From Candidatus Pacearchaeota archaeon (GTDB taxonomy: Archaea; Nanobdellota; Nanobdellia; Pacearchaeales; GW2011-AR1): 9,682 nucleotides of DNA. A model generated the notes under the pieces. It made no database searches. It was not told the DNA's origin and saw only the letters and a list, made by a program, of their open reading frames with translations. Location of the stretch: positions 1 to 9,682 of the forward strand of contig WAQV01000014.1 of assembly GCA_015520065.1 (NCBI GenBank), in the 5' to 3' direction. Below are positions 1 through 4,756 of this stretch, one piece after another; the stretch's first letter is position 1; every line of letters starts with the position of its first letter. The position numbers and the translations under genes were made by a program.

Positions 1-37
1 CATTCCAGATAGAGATGAGTAAGCTTCTCTCTTTCCT

Positions 38-313
38 TTAATTTAACTTCTTCACAATCTCTCTTATATCATCGCTTCTGATTCTCACTCCTTTGTATCT
101 CTTTTCAAGTATTTTTGCAATATAGGTTTTTCCTGCTCCTGGAATTCCTGAAAAGCAAATGACTGCTTTTTTGTTGTTTGAGATGTTTTTATTTTTTAAA
201 TGCTTAAGATGTTCTTTATAAATTCTTCCAATGCTTTGCGTTTCTGAGAATTCTTTTTGAGAACCTATAGAAACAGCTGAGAATTTTTTAGAATAGCATG
301 ACTTTCCAACCAT
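38..313 (-). CDS. P-loop kinase (AAA_33-like), N-terminal part; frame broken near window edge
   Basis: The 91-residue product has a Walker A motif, GIPGAGKT, at about residues 56-63. It is followed by IRSDDIR (about 78-84), the arrangement of small P-loop kinases of the AAA_33/adenylylsulfate-kinase-like group that phosphorylate small molecules or RNA ends; the substrate cannot be told. The 50 residues before the P-loop are polar and resemble no domain I recognise. Such kinases normally continue for 100 or more residues, but this frame stops at 38-40. If base 41 is read twice (equal to one missing T), the frame continues without a stop to the window edge as LKEREKLTHLYLE, which looks like normal continuation of the family. 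This is therefore either a one-base deletion (pseudogene or assembly error) or a -1 shift. The ATG at 313 is supported by a TATA-like box 25 nt upstream and no Shine-Dalgarno. The kinase fold is well supported; the function is unknown. Confidence 0.7.
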   Translation of the reverse strand: MVGKSCYSKKFSAVSIGSQKEFSETQSIGRIYKEHLKHLKNKNISNNKKAVICFSGIPGAGKTYIAKILEKRYKGVRIRSDDIREIVKKLN

Positions 314-334
314 TATAAAAATAAGAAATTAAGA

Positions 335-342
335 CTTAAAAA
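335..342 (-). promoter_or_regulatory. TATA-like box for the P-loop kinase gene
   Basis: On the minus strand TTTTTAAG is centred about 25.5 nt upstream of the ATG at 313. That is the archaeal TATA-to-start distance, so transcription would begin at or next to the ATG. No Shine-Dalgarno sequence lies before this ATG. Confidence 0.5.
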
Positions 343-351
343 TTATTTTTG

Positions 352-1119
352 TTAACCATAAATGGCTCGATTTTTCACATCTCTCAAGGTTTTATAAACG
401 CTTATTAGCTTCTCGTTTAACCATGCTTTTGAAGTTTTATCTGAGAAAAAGTCATCTAAAATGAGTGTTGAAGACTCAATAATTCTAAGGTACTTGCAAA
501 ACTCCTCATTCATCTGGTCATAATGAGTGTAAAAAACATCTCCATTCTGCCATACCTTCCTTTCAGGTAGGATTTTAAGCTTTCTTTCTCTGTATGGAGC
601 TAAAGATAAAATTCCTTTAACTGCAAAAAATTCATAGCCAAGCTCCTCAGCAGCAGTTTTAGTGTTATTGTCAAACATGTGGTTAGGAGGGCAATAAATT
701 AAAGGAGAGACTTTCAATTTGTCTTCAATTACTTCTTTCCCTTTTTTCATAAATTCAATCTGTTCCTCTACTGATTTTTCCTTCTTGTAAAAGCATGAAT
801 TCTCGTGCCAGAGGTCTCTCTTAAATTCTCTTTTCCCACCATCTTTAAACTCTGTTTTAAGGCATTCTGTACAGTAGTGAGCAAATCCTTGCTGTCCAAA
901 AACAACAAAATCTTCTTTCGCAAGCTCTCTCAAAATATCAACAATTCTATCGGGATAATAATAGTCTGAAGGATGGATTCCGTTCTTAAATGACTCATGT
1001 TCTGGAAGCAGCAATACAGGAACAACAGAAATCCCGAAAGGCTTTCCAAGCTCTGCTATTTTTTCAAGCCTTCTTCCATTATCATCACAATACTCTAGAT
1101 GAATATCAAGGAATCTCAT
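352..1119 (-). CDS. NodB-fold polysaccharide deacetylase-like protein (DUF2334-like)
   Basis: The 255-residue protein has the layout of the carbohydrate esterase 4/NodB (beta/alpha)7 fold. There is an early strand ending in YCDD (residues 10-13) where deacetylases carry TFDD. A middle GQQGFAHYC (75-83) sits where the metal-binding histidine motif is expected. CPPNHMFDNNT (143-153), followed by AAEELGYEFFAV (156-167), matches the motif-3 pattern 'PP.G...t...a.elGy'. A late FYTHYDQM (196-203) is motif-5-like. There is no signal peptide or membrane segment, so it should act in the cytoplasm. The metal-site residues differ from canonical enzymes, and a C-x2-C pair (83, 86) is unusual, so a substrate cannot be assigned and it may not deacetylate sugars. 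It is the second gene of an operon, one base after the stop of the upstream gene. A strong Shine-Dalgarno, formed by the last codons of that gene, fixes the ATG at 1119. The fold is likely; the activity is inferred. Confidence 0.6.
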   Translation of the reverse strand: MRFLDIHLEYCDDNGRRLEKIAELGKPFGISVVPVLLLPEHESFKNGIHPSDYYYPDRIVDILRELAKEDFVVFGQQGFAHYCTECLKTEFKDGGKREFKRDLWHENSCFYKKEKSVEEQIEFMKKGKEVIEDKLKVSPLIYCPPNHMFDNNTKTAAEELGYEFFAVKGILSLAPYRERKLKILPERKVWQNGDVFYTHYDQMNEEFCKYLRIIESSTLILDDFFSDKTSKAWLNEKLISVYKTLRDVKNRAIYG

Positions 1120-1120
1120 C

Positions 1121-1564
1121 TTAACTCCTCCTCAATTCTGTGTCTCTGTTAAAAAATGAGAAGCCGGGATCAGGGATTATAAATCCTACTGCATTATAGC
1201 TTCCAGCCTTCAACACATACTCAACTATAGAAAAGTCATATTCATATATTTTGTACATCTCATCTCCTCTCCTGCATTCTCCTGAGAATAAAGCAGTTCT
1301 TGGATTGTTGATAAATCTTTTATAGAAAGACTTCATATCTTCATTTATTTGTACACTAGTTCTGTCTAATACCATAAGCACACTATGGTTGTTTTTGAGA
1401 TTCCATTCTAAGACTGCATCAAGAAAACTATCAAAAGAAACAACTTCTATTATTGCATTTCTTCTTTTTCTTAAGATTGAGTAATTCTCTAAATCGTATC
1501 CGAGAGGCTTCAGCATCTCTTTGGTCAGTGCTGAAGGTGCATCAGTAACTAAGTTAAACTTCAT
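1121..1564 (-). CDS. Hypothetical protein, first gene of the two-gene operon with the deacetylase-like gene
   Basis: This is a soluble protein of 147 residues that I do not recognise. The sequence alternates predicted strands and helices. Examples are MKFNLVTDAPSAL at the start, a strand HSVLMVLDRTS (about 60-70), and YNAVGFIIPDPGFSFF (about 123-138) near the end, which suggests a small alpha/beta fold. No catalytic motif, signal peptide or membrane helix is evident. It leads an operon: its TAA stop is one base from the ATG of the NodB-fold gene, so the two products probably act in the same process. The ATG at 1564 has no Shine-Dalgarno but has a TATA-like box 26 nt upstream, which supports this start and a leaderless message. 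Function unknown. Confidence 0.75.
   Translation of the reverse strand: MKFNLVTDAPSALTKEMLKPLGYDLENYSILRKRRNAIIEVVSFDSFLDAVLEWNLKNNHSVLMVLDRTSVQINEDMKSFYKRFINNPRTALFSGECRRGDEMYKIYEYDFSIVEYVLKAGSYNAVGFIIPDPGFSFFNRDTELRRS
1124..1133 (-). promoter_or_regulatory. Shine-Dalgarno for the deacetylase-like gene
   Basis: GAGGAGGAGT on the minus strand lies just before the ATG at 1119 and is formed by the last codons of the preceding gene. It is the clearest ribosome binding site on the minus strand and shows that the downstream gene is translated from a polycistronic message. Confidence 0.75.
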
Positions 1565-1585
1565 AAAAAACGACTAGTAGGTTGA

Positions 1586-1594
1586 TTTTTAAAC
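1586..1594 (-). promoter_or_regulatory. TATA-like box for the 352-1564 operon
   Basis: GTTTAAAAA on the minus strand is centred 26 nt before the ATG at 1564, fitting a leaderless transcript. A second, stronger-looking TATATATA run at about 1611-1621 would instead give a leader of roughly 25 nt with no Shine-Dalgarno. The nearer box is preferred because the same geometry recurs at other genes here. Confidence 0.45.
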
Positions 1595-1653
1595 TTTATG
1601 AAAGATACAAATATATATAAAACTACAAGCGAGTGCAAACAAGAAGAACAAAA

Positions 1654-2187
1654 TCACCCGAAATAACCTCTGCCGTTAGTTTCAAACTTTGCATCCCAGT
1701 TGTTTTTCACCTTTTCAAGAATCTCTGACAAATCTTTCTTTATCTCCTGCCATATTTCATATGAATTCCTAATAAACTCTGCTTCTTTTTCCTCAGAAAA
1801 ATTCAAGTCAGCTTCAATTATCTCAACCTCTATTTTTGCTAGCTTCTTATATATTTCAGCAAGCTTCTTCTTTTCCTCACTGCCTAAAACCCTTATAAAA
1901 GAAAACACAAACATAGGAGCATTTGCAGGATTCAAGAGAGTTTCTGCAAATCTCAGATATCCTGAAAACTTGTCTGCCATAAACCTTCTTATCTCCCTTA
2001 TAAGAAAATCAGTCTCCATATCCATCACTCTCTCAATATGGAAATCTTCGTTAAGCTCATTGAAAGAGGGAAGAGAGTACTTTTTCTGCAGTTTTGCGTA
2101 CTCTTTTTTAAGTCTGTCAAGGGATGTCTCACTAACACTGCATTTGGATTTTTTTCCTTTGTTTGAGGTTTTTGCAGTTTTTGCCAT
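1654..2187 (-). CDS. Charged, helix-rich hypothetical protein of DPANN type
   Basis: The protein has 177 residues. A lysine/serine-rich N-terminal tail (about 1-20) is followed by a helical segment rich in Lys, Glu and Leu (about 22-36). A central block contains LPSFNELNEDFHIE (about 39-52) and FLIREIRRFMADKFSGYLRFAETLLNP. Two long charged helices follow, likely coiled coils (about 104-130 and 134-165), and the end is the Gly-rich GRGYFG. There is no membrane segment or catalytic motif. I do not recognise a named family; my impression that similar proteins occur in other DPANN genomes comes from memory and could not be checked. A structural or nucleic-acid-binding role is possible given the basic tail but is unproven. 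The ATG at 2187 is supported by a textbook TATA box 25 nt upstream. It lies 39 bases downstream of tRNA-Thr on the same strand but has its own promoter. Confidence 0.75.
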   Translation of the reverse strand: MAKTAKTSNKGKKSKCSVSETSLDRLKKEYAKLQKKYSLPSFNELNEDFHIERVMDMETDFLIREIRRFMADKFSGYLRFAETLLNPANAPMFVFSFIRVLGSEEKKKLAEIYKKLAKIEVEIIEADLNFSEEKEAEFIRNSYEIWQEIKKDLSEILEKVKNNWDAKFETNGRGYFG

Positions 2188-2207
2188 TCTTCAAATTAAG
2201 AAGTTGA

Positions 2208-2216
2208 TTTTATAAA
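2208..2216 (-). promoter_or_regulatory. TATA box for the charged hypothetical gene
   Basis: TTTATAAAA on the minus strand is centred 25 nt upstream of the ATG at 2187, giving a leaderless start. It sits between the tRNA-Thr 3' end (2227) and the gene, so the gene does not depend on tRNA read-through. Confidence 0.6.
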
Positions 2217-2226
2217 TTTGTTGGAA

Positions 2227-2299
2227 AGCTTCGGGCGGGATTCGAACCCGCGACCCCCACCTTACCGGAGTGGTGCTCTTCCAACTGAGCTACCGAAGC
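2227..2299 (-). tRNA. tRNA-Thr (anticodon GGU), with C at position 33
   Basis: All arms of a 73-nt tRNA can be folded by eye. The acceptor stem is GCTTCGG/CCGAAGC with seven perfect pairs. The D stem is GCTC/GAGC with GG in the loop. The anticodon stem is CCACT/GGTGG with one T-G pair at its base. The variable loop is GGGTC. The T arm is GCGGG-TTCGAAT-CCCGC, and the discriminator is T. The anticodon loop is CCGGTAA, giving anticodon GGU for threonine ACC/ACU codons. G1-C72 and C2-G71 agree with threonine identity. No intron and no encoded CCA. The odd point is C at position 33, where nearly all tRNAs have U. Otherwise the gene looks intact. Identity as a tRNA is certain; the Thr assignment depends on this loop register, which is the only one that pairs. 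Confidence 0.95.
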
Positions 2300-2324
2300 A
2301 TTATTAAGAAATTCAAATCAGCGC

Positions 2325-2334
2325 TATTTAAAAA
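2325..2334 (-). promoter_or_regulatory. TATA-like box for tRNA-Thr
   Basis: TTTTTAAATA on the minus strand is centred about 31 nt upstream of the tRNA 5' end, leaving about 5 nt of leader to be trimmed. The tRNA-Ile gene in this window has a TATA box at nearly the same distance. Confidence 0.45.
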
Positions 2335-2379
2335 CCTGTCCGCTGTTCTCTGGAAGATAGAAAATCTGCAGAACAAGAA

Positions 2380-2730
2380 CTATTTTCCAAAATACCTTAA
2401 AATAGCTAAAACAAGCCAGGCAATTAAAAAAGCGAGTAATGCAAAACCGCTCAAGAAAGAGATTATCCAGAATAGGTTGCTATAAAACTCTTCTGAGGAA
2501 ACGCTGTATAATACCATAGAGATTACAAATATCACTGCAAAAATTATAATCTCTCTTACAGCAGTATAGGACTTCGCCTTAATTTTTCTCTCAGAAAAAG
2601 GAAGCTTCTTCACCTCTGCAACAGCTGGTTTCTCTGTTTTTTTAGCAATCCTTATTTTACCTCTAACAGACTTCTTTTTTGATGATGACTTTTTCTTTAG
2701 TGACCTTGATGCAGTCCTCTTGGTTGCCAT
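2380..2730 (-). CDS. Small membrane protein with a basic cytoplasmic tail and two transmembrane helices
   Basis: The 116-residue protein starts with a very basic, low-complexity segment rich in Lys and Ser (about 4-34, including KKKSSSKKK at 12-20). A linker to about residue 58 follows. Two hydrophobic helices lie at about 60-78 and 86-112, joined by a short turn SSEEFYSN. It ends three residues after the second helix. By the positive-inside rule the basic tail and the C-terminus face the cytoplasm, giving a hairpin in the membrane. The lysine-rich tail could touch nucleic acid, ribosomes or acidic lipid headgroups, but nothing in the sequence decides this. I recognise no family. The ATG at 2730 has a TATA-like box 25.5 nt upstream and no Shine-Dalgarno. 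It is a single-gene unit between the small membrane pair and tRNA-Thr. Confidence 0.75.
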   Translation of the reverse strand: MATKRTASRSLKKKSSSKKKSVRGKIRIAKKTEKPAVAEVKKLPFSERKIKAKSYTAVREIIIFAVIFVISMVLYSVSSEEFYSNLFWIISFLSGFALLAFLIAWLVLAILRYFGK

Positions 2731-2751
2731 ATTAACACTTCGTTTGCAAAG

Positions 2752-2759
2752 TTTTTAAG
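2752..2759 (-). promoter_or_regulatory. TATA-like box for the basic-tailed membrane protein
   Basis: CTTAAAAA on the minus strand is centred 25.5 nt upstream of the ATG at 2730, again fitting a leaderless transcript. Confidence 0.45.
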
Positions 2760-2773
2760 TATTTCTGTTACTC

Positions 2774-2968
2774 TCAAGGAGACCATTCCTGTCTTACAAC
2801 ATTTCCTGTCAGGAGTCTAACATTAGAATAAACTTTTCCAATCCAGTCCTTATACATTGAAAGGAATAATGAAAAATCGTCTTTGCCATAAACATGCAAT
2901 TCATTATTGTTTATAATTAAAAGTCCTCCAAGAACAAGCAAGAAGAGAATAATCAGCAAAAATCTCAT
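2774..2968 (-). CDS. Small single-span membrane protein, paralogue of its upstream neighbour
   Basis: This is a 64-residue protein. One hydrophobic helix occupies residues 2-19 (FLLIILFLLVLGGLLII), followed by a polar stretch and a C-terminal segment with pattern N-x4-TG-x2-V-x3-W (NVRLLTGNVVRQEW), ending in SP. The helix is an uncleaved anchor or a signal sequence. The upstream gene's product carries the same pattern after its second helix, so the two share a repeated module of one membrane helix, a polar linker and the TG motif. Its ATG overlaps the TGA of the upstream gene by four bases (ATGA), so they are translationally coupled and probably partners in a complex. I recognise no function. 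Confidence 0.7.
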   Translation of the reverse strand: MRFLLIILFLLVLGGLLIINNNELHVYGKDDFSLFLSMYKDWIGKVYSNVRLLTGNVVRQEWSP

Positions 2969-3306
2969 TTTTCATTGAGAGTTTCTTCAGCATATTTTGA
3001 TTCGTTAATTCCCCAGTCCATTTTTACTGCGCTTCCAGTTATTGTTTTCATATTATCAAATACAGAACCAAGCCATAAAAGATAAAGCTTAGTTGCCTTA
3101 ATTATCCCTGAAGGAGTCTTCAGATCTAAATCCTGTTCCTTAATAACAACACTGAAACTTATGTATGAAAAGAGTATAAGAACTATTATAAAAATGGCAA
3201 ATAGCTTATGTTTAAGCCTTTTTATCTCTATCAAAATCCATATTGCGATAATCAGCACAGAGACTACTATAAAAGTCCATCCAAATTCCATTTTTTTAAA
3301 AGCCAT
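2965..3306 (-). CDS. Small two-span membrane protein with the TG-x2-V-x3-W tail motif
   Basis: The 113-residue protein has two hydrophobic helices at about residues 10-28 and 35-55, separated by a basic turn (KRLKHK). A polar linker follows, then KLYLLWLGSVF and NMKTITGSAVKMDW, matching the end of the downstream 64-residue protein, and a charged tail. The linker after the second helix and the C-terminal motif are probably outside the cell. The start is uncertain. The ATG at 3306 needs a leader from the TATATA box near 3350. The ATG at 3291 (residue 6) has an AT-rich box 24 nt upstream (about 3310-3319) and would be leaderless like other genes here, giving 108 residues. It forms a two-gene operon with the 64-residue gene through a four-base overlap. 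Function unknown. Confidence 0.7.
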   Translation of the reverse strand: MAFKKMEFGWTFIVVSVLIIAIWILIEIKRLKHKLFAIFIIVLILFSYISFSVVIKEQDLDLKTPSGIIKATKLYLLWLGSVFDNMKTITGSAVKMDWGINESKYAEETLNEK

Positions 3307-3344
3307 CTAAAATATAAAAACATTTCTAAGGAATAGGATTAGAA

Positions 3345-3355
3345 AAATATATAAA
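3345..3355 (-). promoter_or_regulatory. Candidate TATA box for the small membrane protein pair
   Basis: ATTTATATATT on the minus strand is centred about 44 nt before the ATG at 3306, predicting an 18-nt leader without a Shine-Dalgarno. It competes with a nearer AT-rich box at about 3310-3319 that would serve a start at 3291. It lies in the 116-base divergent gap shared with the glycosyltransferase gene. Confidence 0.4.
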
Positions 3356-3368
3356 TGCAAAAAGACCT

Positions 3369-3378
3369 TAAATATAGT
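3369..3378 (+). promoter_or_regulatory. Candidate TATA box for the glycosyltransferase gene
   Basis: TTAAATATAG is centred about 49 nt before the ATG at 3423, predicting a start of transcription near 3400 and a leader of about 23 nt. That leader would contain the Shine-Dalgarno at 3411-3416, so this gene is not leaderless. Confidence 0.45.
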
Positions 3379-3410
3379 TTTATCATTATAGAATGAATAC
3401 AAAAACTTGA

Positions 3411-3416
3411 GAGGAG
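3411..3416 (+). promoter_or_regulatory. Shine-Dalgarno of the glycosyltransferase gene
   Basis: GAGGAG sits 6 nt before the ATG at 3423 and fixes this start. It contrasts with the leaderless genes nearby. Confidence 0.7.
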
Positions 3417-3422
3417 TTTAAA

Positions 3423-4604
3423 ATGAAACAAGATAAGTTAAAAATTGCAATATTAAGTCCTCCTTCTTTGCCAATCCCTCCTTTTAGAGGATACGGCGGA
3501 ACTCAAAGAGGAATATATGATTTTCTAAAAGAGATGAATAAAAAAGGTCACAGGCTTCACTTGTTTGCACCAGGAGATAGTGATGTATCTGGACTTGAAA
3601 ATGTTGTCTTGCATAGCATAATAGATAAGTCTTTATGGATTCCGGATAATAATCTCCCAATTGAAACAAAGCTCGAACAAACAGCTATGCATGATAATTT
3701 TTCTATTGAGAGATTATATGAAATAGACGAAAAAGAGGGAATTGATATAATTAACTTACGGAGAGATAATCCTTATCTTATCCAAGAGGTCGTCAAGCAG
3801 TTTGGGTCTGAAAGAGTTGTTTACAGTCTGCACAATCTTAAAAACCCGGAGATAATAGATATGATCAAAGAATTAGGAATAGTAACCATAGCGCACTGCA
3901 GAAATCATAAAGAGCAACATGAGAATCTCCCAAATATAAGAGTGATTGTATATGGAATAGACACTCATGCATATCCTTTCTCAAAAGAAATACTCTCTCA
4001 AACAGAAGAGGATCCTCAGTTAGATATTTTAAGGCATCTTAAAGACAGAAATAAAGATTATCTAATAACTCTTGGGAACATTTGCAAGGAAAAGGGGCAA
4101 AAAACAAGCATTAGGCTGGCAATTGAATCAGGAAATGCTCTGATAATTGCAGGAGAGCCTCAGGCAAGAACAAGCAATGAGAAAATATTATATTTTGAAA
4201 ATGAGGTCAAACCATATATTGACAATGAAAATATATTTTATTTTGGAAATGCTAACGAGGAACAAAAAAAGCTTCTATTGAAGTATGCAAAAGGTTTTTT
4301 GTTCCCTTCAGGCTATGAAGATAGAAGGTGGGAGGAACCTTTCGGAAGAGCTCCTGTAGAAGCAATGGCTTGCGGCACGCCTGTCGTAGCATATAGGAAA
4401 GGTTCAATGAAAGAACTGATTTTTGACTCTTTTAATGGATATTTGTTTGACAGCTTCTCTGAAGCTGTAAAAAAGATTCATAGTTTAGACAGGATTAAAC
4501 GTGAATACTGCAGGCATGTTGCAGAAACTAAATTTGATTGCAGAAGAGTTGCTTCTGAATATGAAGAGCTTTTTTATTCAATAAAAGAAAAATTAAAAGC
4601 TTAG
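3423..4604 (+). CDS. GT4-family glycosyltransferase (GT-B fold, retaining)
   Basis: The 393-residue protein has the two Rossmann halves of a GT-B glycosyltransferase, at the normal length for the group-1 (GT4) family. The acceptor half starts with KIAILSPPSLPIPP and FRGYGGTQRG (6-30), with the glycine-rich loop near Gly25-Gly26. The donor half starts at about 212 with DYLITLGNICKEKG and includes NALIIAGEP (238-246). The signature E-x7-E is Glu305 to Glu313 in WEEPFGRAPVEAMACGTPVVAY, which binds the nucleotide-sugar donor. There is no signal peptide or membrane helix; the enzyme should be cytosolic or loosely attached to the membrane face. It transfers a sugar from an NDP-sugar to a glycan, lipid or small molecule; donor and acceptor cannot be told. 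It stands alone, with its own promoter and Shine-Dalgarno, and its stop is three bases from the convergent tRNA-Ile gene. Confidence 0.9.
   Translation: MKQDKLKIAILSPPSLPIPPFRGYGGTQRGIYDFLKEMNKKGHRLHLFAPGDSDVSGLENVVLHSIIDKSLWIPDNNLPIETKLEQTAMHDNFSIERLYEIDEKEGIDIINLRRDNPYLIQEVVKQFGSERVVYSLHNLKNPEIIDMIKELGIVTIAHCRNHKEQHENLPNIRVIVYGIDTHAYPFSKEILSQTEEDPQLDILRHLKDRNKDYLITLGNICKEKGQKTSIRLAIESGNALIIAGEPQARTSNEKILYFENEVKPYIDNENIFYFGNANEEQKKLLLKYAKGFLFPSGYEDRRWEEPFGRAPVEAMACGTPVVAYRKGSMKELIFDSFNGYLFDSFSEAVKKIHSLDRIKREYCRHVAETKFDCRRVASEYEELFYSIKEKLKA
4580..4599 (-). terminator. Possible T-rich terminator for tRNA-Ile
   Basis: Downstream of the tRNA 3' end on the minus strand is a T-rich tract with runs of four, five and four T. 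Archaeal transcription often stops at such tracts. Here it lies inside the end of the convergent glycosyltransferase gene, so it also encodes that protein's lysine-rich C-terminus. Composition alone supports it. Confidence 0.3.
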
Positions 4605-4607
4605 GGA

Positions 4608-4699
4608 TGAGCCTGCTCGGATTTGAACCGAGGACCTCTGCCTTTCTGCAAAGCAGATTATATCAGAGCAGCGCTCTAACCAGGCTGAGCTACAGGCTC
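4608..4699 (-). tRNA. tRNA-Ile (anticodon GAU) with a 17-nt intron
   Basis: The 92-nt gene folds as a tRNA with a perfect acceptor stem GAGCCTG/CAGGCTC. The D stem is GCTC/GAGC with GG in the loop. The anticodon stem is CTGCT/GGCAG, closed by a T-G pair. The variable loop is AGGTC. The T arm is CTCGG-TTCGAAT-CCGAG, and the discriminator is A. The anticodon loop region is 24 nt instead of 7. Removing 17 nt after position 37 leaves CTGATAA, the usual archaeal isoleucine loop with anticodon GAU for AUC/AUU codons. CCA is not encoded. An alternative reading as alanine (a TGC occurs in the intron) does not give a 7-nt loop. The gene lies downstream of korB on the same strand with its own TATA box. 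Confidence 0.92.
4644..4660 (-). other. Archaeal tRNA intron in tRNA-Ile, between positions 37 and 38
   Basis: The 17-nt insert would be removed by the tRNA splicing endonuclease, which recognises a bulge-helix-bulge. At the 3' site, AAA forms a proper 3-nt bulge between CAG (intron) and G39, and CAG pairs with CTG at positions 32-34. The fourth pair of the central helix would be A35 against G, a mismatch, so the 5' bulge is relaxed. The intron can also fold by itself as a TCTGC/GCAGA hairpin. Position 37/38 is the standard site. Boundaries could shift by one base (36/37) with the same mature sequence. Confidence 0.75.
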
Positions 4700-4727
4700 A
4701 TTCTTATATTTAAGGGATTTTAAGAGA

Positions 4728-4735
4728 TTTATAAA
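4728..4735 (-). promoter_or_regulatory. TATA box for tRNA-Ile
   Basis: TTTATAAA on the minus strand is centred about 32 nt before the tRNA 5' end, giving a short leader of about 6 nt. It lies in the gap after the korB stop, so the tRNA is transcribed independently of the kor operon. Confidence 0.55.
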
Positions 4736-4756
4736 CTTTTATGCTGCAAAGAAACC

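Noticed and set aside
1700..2215. Long plus-strand open frame opposite the charged hypothetical gene
   Set aside because: It is the antisense of a lysine/glutamate-rich helical protein, giving a Ser/Phe-rich translation typical of a shadow frame. The minus-strand gene has a well-placed TATA box.
2270..2485. Plus-strand open frame of 71 codons
   Set aside because: It overlaps the tRNA-Thr gene and the 3' end of the membrane protein gene and has no ribosome binding site or promoter; chance frame.
4644..4660. TGC inside the tRNA loop region as an alanine anticodon
   Set aside because: No pairing places TGC in a 7-nt loop. Only GAU with a 17-nt intron gives a standard anticodon arm.
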